From positions 1 through 64,000 of the forward strand of contig NZ_ML133589.1 of NCBI RefSeq assembly GCF_003985125.1: a stretch of 64,000 bases of DNA, written 5' to 3'. Source of the DNA: Rhizobium phaseoli (lineage in GTDB: Bacteria > Pseudomonadota > Alphaproteobacteria > Rhizobiales > Rhizobiaceae). Below are positions 31,604-40,442 of this stretch, piece by piece. Made by a program: the position numbers and the translations under genes. Positions within the stretch are counted from its first letter, which is position 1, and every line of letters begins with the position of its first letter. The notes under the pieces are model-generated. The model did not search any database. It had not been told where the DNA came from and saw only the letters and a program-made list of their open reading frames with translations.

Positions 31604-32599
31604 TCAGACGGTGAGCATGATCTTGCCGATATGGCTGCCGTCTTCCAGCAGCCGGTGCGCCGCGACGACGTCCTCGAAGGTAAAGACCTTGTGGATGACA
31701 GGAGCGACGGTGCCGGCCTCCAGCAGCGGCCAGACTTCGGCGAGCAGATCGTCGCGGATGGCGCGTTTTTCTTCCGCCGTGCGCGGGCGCATGGTGGAGC
31801 CGGTGACCGTCAGCCGCTTAACCATGATCGGCGACAGATTGATCTTTTCGGCAACGGCGCCGCCGAGGAAGGCGATGATCGACAGGCAGCCGTCTTTGGC
31901 GAGCGAAGCGAGGTTGCGCTCGAAATAGGCGGCACCGATCATGTCGAGGATAATATCGACGCCCTGACCGGTCTCGGCCCTGATCACTTCGGCGAAATCC
32001 TCGCTGCGGTAGTTGATCGCCCGTTTGGCCCCGAGCCTCTCACAGGCCTCGCATTTTTCCGGTGAGCCGGCCGTCGCATAGACCGCGGCGCCGAAGGCGC
32101 GGGCGAGCTGGATCGCCGTCGTGCCGATGCCGCTCGTGCCGCCATGGATCAACACCGTCTCACCTTCGGTCAGCCCGGCCATCTGGAAGAGATTGGCCCA
32201 GACGGTGAAGAAGGTTTCCGGCAGGGCCGCCGCCCGCACAGCGTCATAGCCCTTGGGAAAGGGCAGGACCTGGCCTGATGGTAGCAGGCAATATTCGGCA
32301 TAGGCGCCGCCATTGGCGAGCCCGCAGACCTTGTCGCCCACGGCATGATCGGTGACATCGGGGCCGAGGGCGACGATTTCACCGGATAGTTCCAGTCCGA
32401 GGATCGGGCTTGCATCCTTGGGCGGCGGATAGCTGCCCTGGCGCTGGGCAATATCGGGACGGTTGACGCCGATCGCCTCGGCGCGCACCAGCACCTGCCC
32501 CGCTTCGGGCACCGGCAGCGGGCCGCTGCCGATCGTCATCACCTCCGGCCCGCCAAAGGCGTTGAGATCGACGAAACGCATTTCCTGAGGCAATGGCAT
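31604..32599 (-). CDS. NADPH:quinone oxidoreductase, PIG3-like, zinc-independent
   Basis: A 331-residue MDR-superfamily enzyme without zinc ligands. It has the GroES-like N-terminal domain, then the cofactor motif GGTSGIGTTAIQLARAFGA and the conserved NYRSEDF and DIILDMIGA. The PIG3-like group reduces quinones with NADPH. GGGAGGATCGCAC precedes the ATG at 32599; an internal Met at 32581 is a weaker alternative. Likely monocistronic. Confidence 0.92.
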   Translation of the reverse strand: MPLPQEMRFVDLNAFGGPEVMTIGSGPLPVPEAGQVLVRAEAIGVNRPDIAQRQGSYPPPKDASPILGLELSGEIVALGPDVTDHAVGDKVCGLANGGAYAEYCLLPSGQVLPFPKGYDAVRAAALPETFFTVWANLFQMAGLTEGETVLIHGGTSGIGTTAIQLARAFGAAVYATAGSPEKCEACERLGAKRAINYRSEDFAEVIRAETGQGVDIILDMIGAAYFERNLASLAKDGCLSIIAFLGGAVAEKINLSPIMVKRLTVTGSTMRPRTAEEKRAIRDDLLAEVWPLLEAGTVAPVIHKVFTFEDVVAAHRLLEDGSHIGKIMLTV

Positions 32600-32676
32600 G
32601 GTGCGATCCTCCCTGATCCAAACAGGGGAATTAAATCAGCACCGCCGGCTTGGGAAGGTTGGAAGCGGCAAGGGCG

Positions 32677-34494
32677 TCAATTCGCCTCGCCCAGGACGTG
32701 GAAGGCGAGGCCCTCCTCGCTCTCCTTGGCGGCCGATTTGATGACGGCGATCTCGGCGCCGACGCGGTTGATATCATCGATGACGAGGCCTTCCGGCAGT
32801 TCGAGCACGCCGATCGAGCAGCGCATCAGCGGGAACAGGGCTTCGGCGCCGGTGCGGTCGTGGCCGAGGATGCGGCCGGCGGCGCGGTGCTCTTCGGAAT
32901 AGAGGTCGCGCACGTCGTCGTGGAAATCGCTGATCAGCCGGTCGAGGATCTCGGTCAGTTCCTCCTTCGTCCAGCCGACGACGCCGATGAAGAAATCGTC
33001 GCCGCCGACATGGCCGAGGAAATGCCGCTCGGCGAAGAAATAGCGGCGCATCAGCGCGGCAAACAGCGAGATCGCATGGTCGCCGAGATGGAAGCCATAG
33101 GCGTCGTTGAACGGCTTGAAATTGTCGAAGTCGCAATAGCAGAAATGGCGGACCTCGTCGCCGTCGCGGCCGGACTGGCGCATGAAATCGCGGATGGCGC
33201 GATTGCCCGGCAGGCCGGTCAGCGGGTTCTGGTCCTGGGCGGTCTTCAGTTGCTTCTCGTTGATGACCTTGATCAGCGAGGCGGCGGAGACGACGCCGGC
33301 ATAACGCATATTGTCGGTCAGGATCAGACAGTTGCTACCTTCCATATTGGCGAAGATCGCCATCAGATGCTCGGCATCGCTGTCGAGGCCGACGATCGGC
33401 GCCATCTCGACGAAATGCGAAATGGAACGTTCATACATCTTGTTCTTCAGGAGATCGCGGCCGAAGGGCTGGTAGATATATACCTTCAGGTGATGCTCAT
33501 GGATGATGCCGCGCGGCTCGTTGTTGGCGTTGAGCACGGGAAAGAAAGCCTGGCGCGGATTGCGGCGGAAAAGCTCGAAGACGCTGTCGATGCTGTCGTT
33601 TTCGTAGACCGCCGGCAGCAGCTCGATCTGCTTGCGGATGAGGATCTCGTCGAGCGACTGGCTGGCGCGCTTGCTTTTCCCGAGCTCCTGCAGATGCGGG
33701 AAGGACGGCGCCAGCTCCGACATATGCGTCGTCGGCCGCGAGATGAACCATCCCTGGACGAGGTCGACGCCATATTCGCGACAGGCGATGAATTCGGCCT
33801 CGGTCTCGATGCCCTCGGCGATGACGCGGGTGCCGAGCACATGGGCGATGTTGACGATGCTCTTCAGGAGATGGCGCTTGCGCGGGCTGCGGTCGATCTC
33901 GGCAACGAAATGCCGGTCGATCTTCAGATAATCGACCGCATGATCGCACAGCAGTTTCATTTCGCCGTGACCGACGCCGAAATCGTCGATCGCCAGCTTG
34001 AAGCCGGCCTTGCGCAGCTTCGACACCAGGGCTGAAAATTCCGGCACGCTGGTATTGTCGAAACGCTCGGAGAATTCGAAACAGATCGAAGACGGCGGGA
34101 TATTGGCGGTCCTCAGATGCTGCAGCAGGTTTTCGACCAGCCGTTCGCCATGCGGGATGAGGCGGACGTCGAGATTGAGGAACAGCGTCGAGGTGGAGAA
34201 ATTCGACAGCGTCGCGAATTTGGCGAGCGCGCGGCTCGCCAGCATCTGTTCGAGCTGCAGCAACTGGCCGGCCTCATGGGCCTGATCGAGAATGTCGGCC
34301 GGCGTGTCATAACCGATGCGCTCCTGGCCGCGCATCAGGGATTCGTAACCAAACACCGTGCCGGTGCCGGCCTCGACGATCGGCTGGAAGGCGTTCTCGA
34401 CCACGAGCTTGGCAAGGGTAACGATCTGATCGCTGGCGTAACGGCGCAGGACGCCGGGCTCGACGGGGGAAGCCAGGGATGTGCCGGTTTTCAT
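32677..34494 (-). CDS. EAL-CBS-GGDEF protein with degenerate GGDEF motif
   Basis: A 605-residue soluble protein, with EAL first (about 30-255), a CBS pair (270-400), then GGDEF (415-600). The EAL motif reads E-S-L in FGYESLMRG, but NLDVRL, FEFSER, AIDDFGVGH, LKIDR, AEGIET and VQGWF are kept, so phosphodiesterase activity is possible. The GGDEF signature reads G-G-D-D-F and no inhibitory-site RxxD precedes it, so cyclase activity is doubtful. CBS pairs bind adenine nucleotides, which could set activity. The start could also be 34602. ParD lies upstream on the same strand. Confidence 0.9.
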   Translation of the reverse strand: MKTGTSLASPVEPGVLRRYASDQIVTLAKLVVENAFQPIVEAGTGTVFGYESLMRGQERIGYDTPADILDQAHEAGQLLQLEQMLASRALAKFATLSNFSTSTLFLNLDVRLIPHGERLVENLLQHLRTANIPPSSICFEFSERFDNTSVPEFSALVSKLRKAGFKLAIDDFGVGHGEMKLLCDHAVDYLKIDRHFVAEIDRSPRKRHLLKSIVNIAHVLGTRVIAEGIETEAEFIACREYGVDLVQGWFISRPTTHMSELAPSFPHLQELGKSKRASQSLDEILIRKQIELLPAVYENDSIDSVFELFRRNPRQAFFPVLNANNEPRGIIHEHHLKVYIYQPFGRDLLKNKMYERSISHFVEMAPIVGLDSDAEHLMAIFANMEGSNCLILTDNMRYAGVVSAASLIKVINEKQLKTAQDQNPLTGLPGNRAIRDFMRQSGRDGDEVRHFCYCDFDNFKPFNDAYGFHLGDHAISLFAALMRRYFFAERHFLGHVGGDDFFIGVVGWTKEELTEILDRLISDFHDDVRDLYSEEHRAAGRILGHDRTGAEALFPLMRCSIGVLELPEGLVIDDINRVGAEIAVIKSAAKESEEGLAFHVLGEAN

Positions 34495-34651
34495 CTCGGC
34501 CGAGCTCCGCTGTGATTTGTTCTTGTTGAGCCAGGACCATGCTGCAGAAGGATCAATGAACCCTTTCGCCAGTGTGAAAGTTTTGTGAAAGACGCGAACC
34601 ATCGCCGCGCGTTCCGCGTTTATTCGAGTTCTCCCATAATCAGACGCTTGT

Positions 34652-34894
34652 TCAGGCGGAGCGACGGCGCTGCGCCTCATGATCGGCGAACATGTCGGCG
34701 ACGCATCTGCCGCCCGAGGCAACGCTCTCGTCATTGAGGAGATCGGCCTTGATTTCGCCGAGCTTGCGGGCGCTATCCCAGAGGCGGAGCGCCTCGCGGA
34801 CGACCTCGCTGCTCGAGGCGTAACCGCCATTGTCGACGGCAGCACGGATGCCCGCTGCCTGTTGCGGAGAGATGGAAACGGTGACCATCGGCAT
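34652..34894 (-). CDS. parD: ParD-type antitoxin, apparently orphan
   Basis: An 80-residue ribbon-helix-helix protein beginning MPMVTVSISPQQAAGIR, with the ParD-like ASSSEVVREALRLWD. The C-terminal acidic segment would bind a ParE toxin. GGGAGGAAGTTC precedes the ATG at 34894. No ParE-like reading frame follows: the next start leads to the cyclic-di-GMP protein. It is either an orphan antitoxin or its partner has been lost. Confidence 0.85.
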   Translation of the reverse strand: MPMVTVSISPQQAAGIRAAVDNGGYASSSEVVREALRLWDSARKLGEIKADLLNDESVASGGRCVADMFADHEAQRRRSA

Positions 34895-35075
34895 GAACTT
34901 CCTCCCTTTTTTATTCAGGCAGTACCCTGCCTTTGGGGGACGCATGACCATTTGCGGCGATCGTATAGGACCACCCGCTTTTGGCGAGCGGTCCGTACTC
35001 CTTAAGTCTAATCCCCTGCCATGTCCTTGTCAAAACGGAGGCGTCGAAAAAGCCGGCGACGGCGCTTCCGAGATT

Positions 35076-35624
35076 TCAACTGCGCAAACCGAGGCCGAAG
35101 GCGATCATCGTCCATCCCTGAATGATGAGATCGACGGCCAGGAAAAGACCGAGGATCCAGAGGCTGTTCACCGGCCAGCCCAGCGCGATGACAAAGCCGG
35201 CCAGCGCCGTCATCACGCCGCTGGCGGCGATCCAGCGCCAGCCCTTCAGCGGTCGCATCCGCATCCCGACCCAGAGGCGGAAGACCCCGGCCACCAGCAG
35301 CGCAATGGCCAGAAACAGGGTCAAGGCCGCCGAAGTGAAGATGGGATTGATGAAGGCGCAGATGCCGGCAAGCACGTAAAGCACGCCGCTCAGAGCCCAG
35401 AAGAGCACTTGATCCCAACGGCGCACCTGAAAAGCGTGGACGAGATAGATGACGCCGCCCGCCAGCATGAGCATGCCGACATAAAAGACCGAGGCGACGG
35501 TGGCCATCAACAGGTTGCTGAGAGCGATGAGGCCGCAGATAAGAAGCAGAACGCCGAGGCCGAGGAACCATGTCCATTTCGACCGCAGCGGGGATCCGGG
35601 CATTTCGTTGAAGACGCTGGTCAT
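35076..35624 (-). CDS. HdeD-family membrane protein
   Basis: A 182-residue inner-membrane protein with six predicted helices arranged as three helical hairpins, matching HdeD (DUF308), implicated in acid resistance in enterics. Helices begin at TWFLGLGVLLLICGLIAL and continue through SVFYVGMLMLAGGVIYL. GGAGGTGTGCT precedes the ATG at 35624. It is divergent from betI with about 140 bases between. Confidence 0.9.
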   Translation of the reverse strand: MTSVFNEMPGSPLRSKWTWFLGLGVLLLICGLIALSNLLMATVASVFYVGMLMLAGGVIYLVHAFQVRRWDQVLFWALSGVLYVLAGICAFINPIFTSAALTLFLAIALLVAGVFRLWVGMRMRPLKGWRWIAASGVMTALAGFVIALGWPVNSLWILGLFLAVDLIIQGWTMIAFGLGLRS

Positions 35625-35709
35625 AGCACACCTCCTGATCAACTTCGAATATGTTGCGCCCGTTTCTCCGGAAAAGATCTGCGCCAAATCAATTCAGCCG
35701 AGATTTTTG

Positions 35710-35729
35710 TTGATTGATCAGTCAATCAA
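35710..35729. promoter_or_regulatory. BetI operator
   Basis: TTGATTGA (35710-35717) and TCAATCAA (35722-35729) are perfect inverted arms around TCAG. The palindrome lies 38 bases upstream of betI and fits the symmetric site of TetR-type BetI repressors, which respond to choline. Confidence 0.75.
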
Positions 35730-35766
35730 AAATATCCTTATCCAAAATGCGTGAGGAGTTGGCGTT

Positions 35767-36402
35767 TTGCCGAAAGTCGGAATGGAACCGGTGCGCCGCA
35801 AGGCGCTTGTCGATGCGGCGCTGCGGGTGATCGGCGATCACGGCTCGCTGGCGGTCACCATGTCCGATATCGCCCGCCAGGCCGGCGTGTCTGCAGCCCT
35901 TGCCCATCATTATTTCGGCAGCAAGGAACAATTGCTGATCGAGACGATCCGCTCGCTGCTCAGGCAGCTGCGCCGCGATACGGTGGCGGCGCTGAAGGAG
36001 GCGCGCACGCCGCGTGAGCGGCTTTCGGCCATCATCCGCGTCAGCTTCCACGCCGACCAGTTCACGCCGGAGACGATTGCCGCCTGGCTTGCCTTTTACG
36101 CCGAAGCGCAGCGCTCGGAGGAGACGCGCCGCTTCCTGGTAATCTATGCCCGCCGCTTGCGCTCCAACCTGCTTGCCGATCTCAAGGCGCTGCTGCCGGC
36201 CGACGCCGCAGAACGTATCGCCGAGGGCGCTGCGGCGATGATCGACGGGCTCTACATCAGGCAAAGTCTGAAATCGGCGCCGATCGGCATCGAAGCCTCG
36301 ATCGCGCTGACGGAGGATTATGTGAACGCACTTCTGGCCAGCGCCTCCCCTTCTCCCACCCGGGGAAGGAAAAACCATTTCGCACCATCCAAGGATAAAT
36401 GA
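35767..36402 (+). CDS. betI: BetI, TetR-family choline-responsive repressor
   Basis: A 211-residue TetR regulator. The helix-turn-helix GSLAVTMSDIARQAGVSAAL followed by HHYFGSKEQLL matches BetI proteins. The start is a TTG at 35767 preceded by GAGGAG at good spacing; homologues begin MPKVGMEPVRR. The gene ends one base before betB (TGA-C-ATG), so they form one operon. BetI represses the bet genes in the absence of choline; a matching palindrome is just upstream. Confidence 0.94.
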   Translation: MPKVGMEPVRRKALVDAALRVIGDHGSLAVTMSDIARQAGVSAALAHHYFGSKEQLLIETIRSLLRQLRRDTVAALKEARTPRERLSAIIRVSFHADQFTPETIAAWLAFYAEAQRSEETRRFLVIYARRLRSNLLADLKALLPADAAERIAEGAAAMIDGLYIRQSLKSAPIGIEASIALTEDYVNALLASASPSPTRGRKNHFAPSKDK

Positions 36403-36403
36403 C

Positions 36404-37867
36404 ATGAAAGCCCAACCGAAAGCCTCGCACTTCATCGATGGCGAATATGTCGAGGATAGCGACGGCACCGTCATCGAGAGCCTCTATCCTGCCACCGGCG
36501 AGGTGATCGCCAGGCTGCATGCGGCAACGCCTGCGATCGTCGAGAAGGCGATCGCCGCGGCCAAACGCGCCCAGCCGGAATGGGCGGCGATGAGCCCGAT
36601 GGCGCGCGGCCGCATCCTGAAGCGCGCCGCCGACATCATGCGCGAACGCAACCGCGAGCTTTCCGAACTGGAAACGCTCGATACCGGCAAGCCGATCCAG
36701 GAGACGATCGTCGCCGATCCGACCTCGGGCGCCGACGCCTTCGAATTCTTCGGCGGTGTTGCACCGGCCGGGCTCAACGGTTCGCATATCCCGCTCGGCC
36801 AGGATTTTGCCTATACCAAGCGGGTGCCGCTCGGCGTCTGCGTCGGCATCGGCGCCTGGAACTATCCGCAGCAGATCGCCTGCTGGAAGGGTGCGCCGGC
36901 GCTGATCTCAGGCAATGCCATGGTGTTCAAGCCGTCGGAGAATACCCCGCTCGGTGCCTTGAAGATCGCCGAGATCCTGCATGAGGCGGGGCTGCCGAAG
37001 GGGCTCTTCAACGTCATCCAGGGCGACCGGGATACCGGGCCGCTGCTCGTCAACCATCCCGATGTCGCCAAGGTGTCGCTGACCGGATCGGTACCGACCG
37101 GGCGCCGGGTGGCGGCGGCTGCCGCCGGCAGCCTCAAGCATGTGACGATGGAACTCGGCGGCAAGTCGCCGCTCATCGTCTTCGACGACGCCGATCTCGA
37201 TTCGGCGGTCGGCGGCGCCATGCTCGGCAATTTCTATTCGACCGGCCAGGTCTGCTCGAACGGCACCCGTGTCTTCGTGCAGAAGGGCATCAAGACGGAA
37301 TTCCTCAAGCGGCTGAAGGCGCGCACCGAGGCGATGCTGATCGGCGACCCGATGGACGAGGCGACGCAGATCGGCCCGATGGTTTCCTGGGCACAGCGCG
37401 AGAAGGTGGTCGCCTATATCGAGAAGGGCAAGGCCGAAGGCGCGACGCTCGTTGCCGGCGGCGGCATTCCCAACAACGTCTCCGGCGAAGGTTATTACGT
37501 GCAGCCGACGGTGTTTGCCGACGTCACCGACGAGATGACCATCGCCCGCGAGGAGATCTTCGGGCCTGTCATGTCGGTGCTCGATTTCGACGATGAGGAC
37601 GAGGTCATCACACGCGCCAATGCCAGCGAATTCGGCCTGTCGGGCGGCGTCTTCACCGCCGACCTCACCCGCGCCCACCGCGTCGTCGACCGGCTGGAGG
37701 CCGGCACGCTGTGGATCAACGCCTATAATCTCGCGCCGGTGGAGATCCCCTTCGGCGGCTCGAAACAATCCGGCTTCGGCCGCGAGAATTCGCTGGCGGC
37801 GCTGGAGCATTATTCCGAGTTGAAGACGGTCTACGTCGGCATGGGGCCGGTACAGGCGCCGTATTGA
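36404..37867 (+). CDS. betB: Betaine aldehyde dehydrogenase
   Basis: A 487-residue ALDH that oxidises betaine aldehyde to glycine betaine with NAD(P). Catalytic E250 (TMELGGKSP) and C284 (STGQVCSNG) are present, as is the KPSEN cofactor loop. Length and start match the family. It follows betI directly and precedes betA, with a repeat element in between. Glycine betaine serves as osmoprotectant and, in rhizobia, also as nutrient. Confidence 0.96.
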   Translation: MKAQPKASHFIDGEYVEDSDGTVIESLYPATGEVIARLHAATPAIVEKAIAAAKRAQPEWAAMSPMARGRILKRAADIMRERNRELSELETLDTGKPIQETIVADPTSGADAFEFFGGVAPAGLNGSHIPLGQDFAYTKRVPLGVCVGIGAWNYPQQIACWKGAPALISGNAMVFKPSENTPLGALKIAEILHEAGLPKGLFNVIQGDRDTGPLLVNHPDVAKVSLTGSVPTGRRVAAAAAGSLKHVTMELGGKSPLIVFDDADLDSAVGGAMLGNFYSTGQVCSNGTRVFVQKGIKTEFLKRLKARTEAMLIGDPMDEATQIGPMVSWAQREKVVAYIEKGKAEGATLVAGGGIPNNVSGEGYYVQPTVFADVTDEMTIAREEIFGPVMSVLDFDDEDEVITRANASEFGLSGGVFTADLTRAHRVVDRLEAGTLWINAYNLAPVEIPFGGSKQSGFGRENSLAALEHYSELKTVYVGMGPVQAPY

Positions 37868-37884
37868 GTAACAACATCCGGGCC

Positions 37885-38025
37885 TGCCCCTCATCCTAAC
37901 CCTCTCCCCGCACGCGGGGAGAAGAGACGTGCCAGACGAAAGGCATGCGGTGGACGGACAGGTTTCGGCAAGTTCCCTTCTCCCCGTCAGAACGGGAGAA
38001 GGTGGCGGCAGCCGGATGAGGGGCA
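37885..38025. repeat. Dispersed mosaic palindromic repeat, copy 4, inside the bet operon
   Basis: Starts TGCCCCTCATCCTAACCCTC and ends CCGGATGAGGGGCA, a perfect terminal inverted repeat. It is short-form like copy 1. It lies between betB and betA, so it would be transcribed within the operon and could form a large hairpin in the mRNA. Confidence 0.85.
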
Positions 38026-38076
38026 GGCTCGGCGAACAAGCAGCCGGCCGAAGGGTAATTCGAGAAAGAAAAGACC

Positions 38077-39726
38077 ATGCAAGCAGATTTCGTCATCATC
38101 GGCTCGGGCTCGGCGGGGTCCGCCCTCGCCTATCGCCTCTCCGAAGACGGCAAGAATTCCGTTCTCGTCATCGAGGCGGGCGGCAGCGATTTCGGGCCGT
38201 TCATCCAGATGCCGGCCGCCCTTGCCTGGCCGATGAGCATGAAGCGCTATAATTGGGGTTATCTCTCCGAGCCGGAACCCAACCTCAACAACCGGCGCAT
38301 CACTGCGCCGCGCGGCAAGGTGATCGGCGGCTCCTCCTCGATCAACGGCATGGTGTATGTGCGCGGCCACGCGGAAGACTTCAACCGTTGGGAGGAGCTT
38401 GGCGCCAGCGGCTGGGCGTATGCCGACGTGCTCCCCTATTTCAAGCGGATGGAGCATTCGCATGGCGGCGAGGAAGGCTGGCGCGGCACCGACGGACCGC
38501 TGCATGTCCAGCGCGGCGGCTTCACCAATCCGCTGTTCCGCGCCTTCATCGAGGCCGGCAAGCAGGCGGGCTTCGAGACCACCGAGGATTATAACGGCAG
38601 CAAGCAGGAAGGCTTCGGCCTGATGGAGCAGACCATCTTTTCCGGCCGCCGCTGGTCTGCCGCCAACGCCTATCTGAAACCGGCGCTGAAGCGGAAAAAT
38701 GTCGGCATCGTCTACGGCCTGGCACGCAAGATCGTCATCGAGGACGGCCGGGCGACCGGCGTCGAGATCGAGCGCGGCGGCAAGGTGGAGGTGGTCAAGG
38801 CGACGCGCGAGGTGATCGTCTCGGCCTCCTCCTTCAATTCGCCGAAGCTCTTGATGCTGTCGGGCATCGGCCCGGGCCAGCATCTGAACGACATGGGCAT
38901 CGCGGTGAAGGCCGACCGGCCGGGCGTCGGCGCCAACCTGCAGGACCATATGGAATTCTACTTCCAGCAGGTCAGCACCAAGCCGGTGTCGCTCTATTCC
39001 TGGCTGCCCTGGTTCTGGCAAGGGGTGGCCGGCGCGCAATGGCTGCTGTCGAAGGGCGGGCTCGGCGCCTCCAACCAGTTCGAGGCCTGCGCCTTCCTGC
39101 GTTCCGCGCCGGGGCTGAAGCAGCCCGACATCCAGTATCATTTCCTGCCGGTGGCGATCAGCTATGACGGCAAGGCGGCGGCCAAAAGCCATGGTTTCCA
39201 GGTGCATGTCGGCTACAACCTGTCGAAATCGCGCGGCAGCGTGACGCTGCGCTCGCCCGACCCGAAGGCCGAGCCGGTGCTGCGTTTCAACTATATGAGC
39301 CATCCGGAAGACTGGGAGAAATTCCGCCACTGCGTGCGCCTCACCCGCGAAATCTTCGGGCAGACGGCCTTCGATGCCTATCGCGGCCCGGAGATCCAGC
39401 CTGGCGAAGGCGTGCAGAGCGACGAGCAGATCGACGCCTTCCTGCGCGAGCATCTGGAAAGCGCCTATCACCCCTGCGGCACCTGCAAGATGGGCGCCAA
39501 GGACGATCCGATGGCAGTGGTCGATCCGCAGACCCGGGTGATCGGCGTCGATGGCCTGCGCGTCGCCGACAGCTCGATCTTCCCGCACGTCACCTACGGC
39601 AATCTGAACGGCCCCTCGATCATGACCGGCGAGAAGGCCGCCGACCACATTCTCGGCAAACAGCCGCTGGCGCGCTCCAACCAGGAGCCCTGGGTCAATC
39701 CAAGGGCGGCGGTCAGCGATCGGTGA
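38077..39726 (+). CDS. betA: Choline dehydrogenase
   Basis: A 549-residue FAD-dependent GMC oxidoreductase that oxidises choline to betaine aldehyde. The N-terminal dinucleotide motif is GSGSAGSALAYRLSE; the GMC signature GKVIGGSSSINGMVYVRG and the catalytic histidine region YHPCGTCKMG are intact. It is the third gene of betI-betB-betA. No betC (choline sulfatase) lies between, unlike Sinorhizobium meliloti. Confidence 0.96.
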   Translation: MQADFVIIGSGSAGSALAYRLSEDGKNSVLVIEAGGSDFGPFIQMPAALAWPMSMKRYNWGYLSEPEPNLNNRRITAPRGKVIGGSSSINGMVYVRGHAEDFNRWEELGASGWAYADVLPYFKRMEHSHGGEEGWRGTDGPLHVQRGGFTNPLFRAFIEAGKQAGFETTEDYNGSKQEGFGLMEQTIFSGRRWSAANAYLKPALKRKNVGIVYGLARKIVIEDGRATGVEIERGGKVEVVKATREVIVSASSFNSPKLLMLSGIGPGQHLNDMGIAVKADRPGVGANLQDHMEFYFQQVSTKPVSLYSWLPWFWQGVAGAQWLLSKGGLGASNQFEACAFLRSAPGLKQPDIQYHFLPVAISYDGKAAAKSHGFQVHVGYNLSKSRGSVTLRSPDPKAEPVLRFNYMSHPEDWEKFRHCVRLTREIFGQTAFDAYRGPEIQPGEGVQSDEQIDAFLREHLESAYHPCGTCKMGAKDDPMAVVDPQTRVIGVDGLRVADSSIFPHVTYGNLNGPSIMTGEKAADHILGKQPLARSNQEPWVNPRAAVSDR

Positions 39727-39802
39727 GTGGACTTGATCAAGCGTCCGTTGTCAGACCCGACGGCACCTTGTAGGCTCGGACGACAGCTTGGAGATTGGCA
39801 CC

Positions 39803-40240
39803 ATGGCGCTCAAGCGGATGGACAATGTCGGGATCGTCGTCGAAGACCTCGCGGCGGCGATTGATTTCTTTCGCGAACTCGGCCTCGAACTCGAAGGGCA
39901 AGCGGCGATCGAAGGCGAATGGGCCGGACGTGTCACCGGACTTGGCGATCAGCATGTCGAGATCGCCATGCTGCGCACGCCGGATGGACACAGCCGTCTC
40001 GAGCTCTCCCGCTTCCTCAGGCCGGATGTCGCCGCAGATCACCGCAATGCGCCGGTCAACGCGCTGGGCTATCTCCGCGCCATGTTCACCGTCGATGATA
40101 TCGACGACACGTTCGAAAGGCTCCGCAGCCGCGGCGCGCAGCTCGTCGGTGAAGTCGTCCGGTACAAGGATGCCTATCGGCTCTGCTACATCCGCGGTCC
40201 TGAAGGGCTGCTCATCGGACTTGCCCAGGAGCTCGGCTAG
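39803..40240 (+). CDS. VOC (glyoxalase/bleomycin-resistance) family protein
   Basis: A 145-residue two-repeat VOC fold. It begins MALKRMDNVGIVVEDLAAAI and continues with FTVDDIDDTFERLRSRGAQL and a C-terminal CYIRGPEGLLIGLA, with metal-ligand-like H, E and E residues. Could be a dioxygenase or glyoxalase-like enzyme; function open. The ATG at 39803 follows GGAGATTGGCACC. It lies 76 bases downstream of betA and may be transcribed with it. Confidence 0.85.
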   Translation: MALKRMDNVGIVVEDLAAAIDFFRELGLELEGQAAIEGEWAGRVTGLGDQHVEIAMLRTPDGHSRLELSRFLRPDVAADHRNAPVNALGYLRAMFTVDDIDDTFERLRSRGAQLVGEVVRYKDAYRLCYIRGPEGLLIGLAQELG

Positions 40241-40442
40241 GCACAATGAATGCGTCCGGCCGGCGAATGCGCGGCGGTTCAGGGGACCAAAGTGCAAACA
40301 TCGATCTTCTTCCTGCCCGCATGGGCAGACAGGTGGAGCATTGTGGCGGCGTGAAAGCCATTTCTTCAAATCTTGAAGAAAGAGATGGTCCTTTCCCGGC
40401 AAACGGGTTTAGGAAGAGCGCATATCCAACATCCGTTCCGGC

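Noticed and set aside
32650..34035. 461-residue open frame opposite the EAL-CBS-GGDEF gene
   Set aside because: Composition and position are those of a shadow frame; the minus-strand domains are clear.
37987..39648. 553-residue open frame opposite betA
   Set aside because: It mirrors betA codon by codon, lacks a ribosome site and has the composition of an antisense shadow in high-GC DNA.
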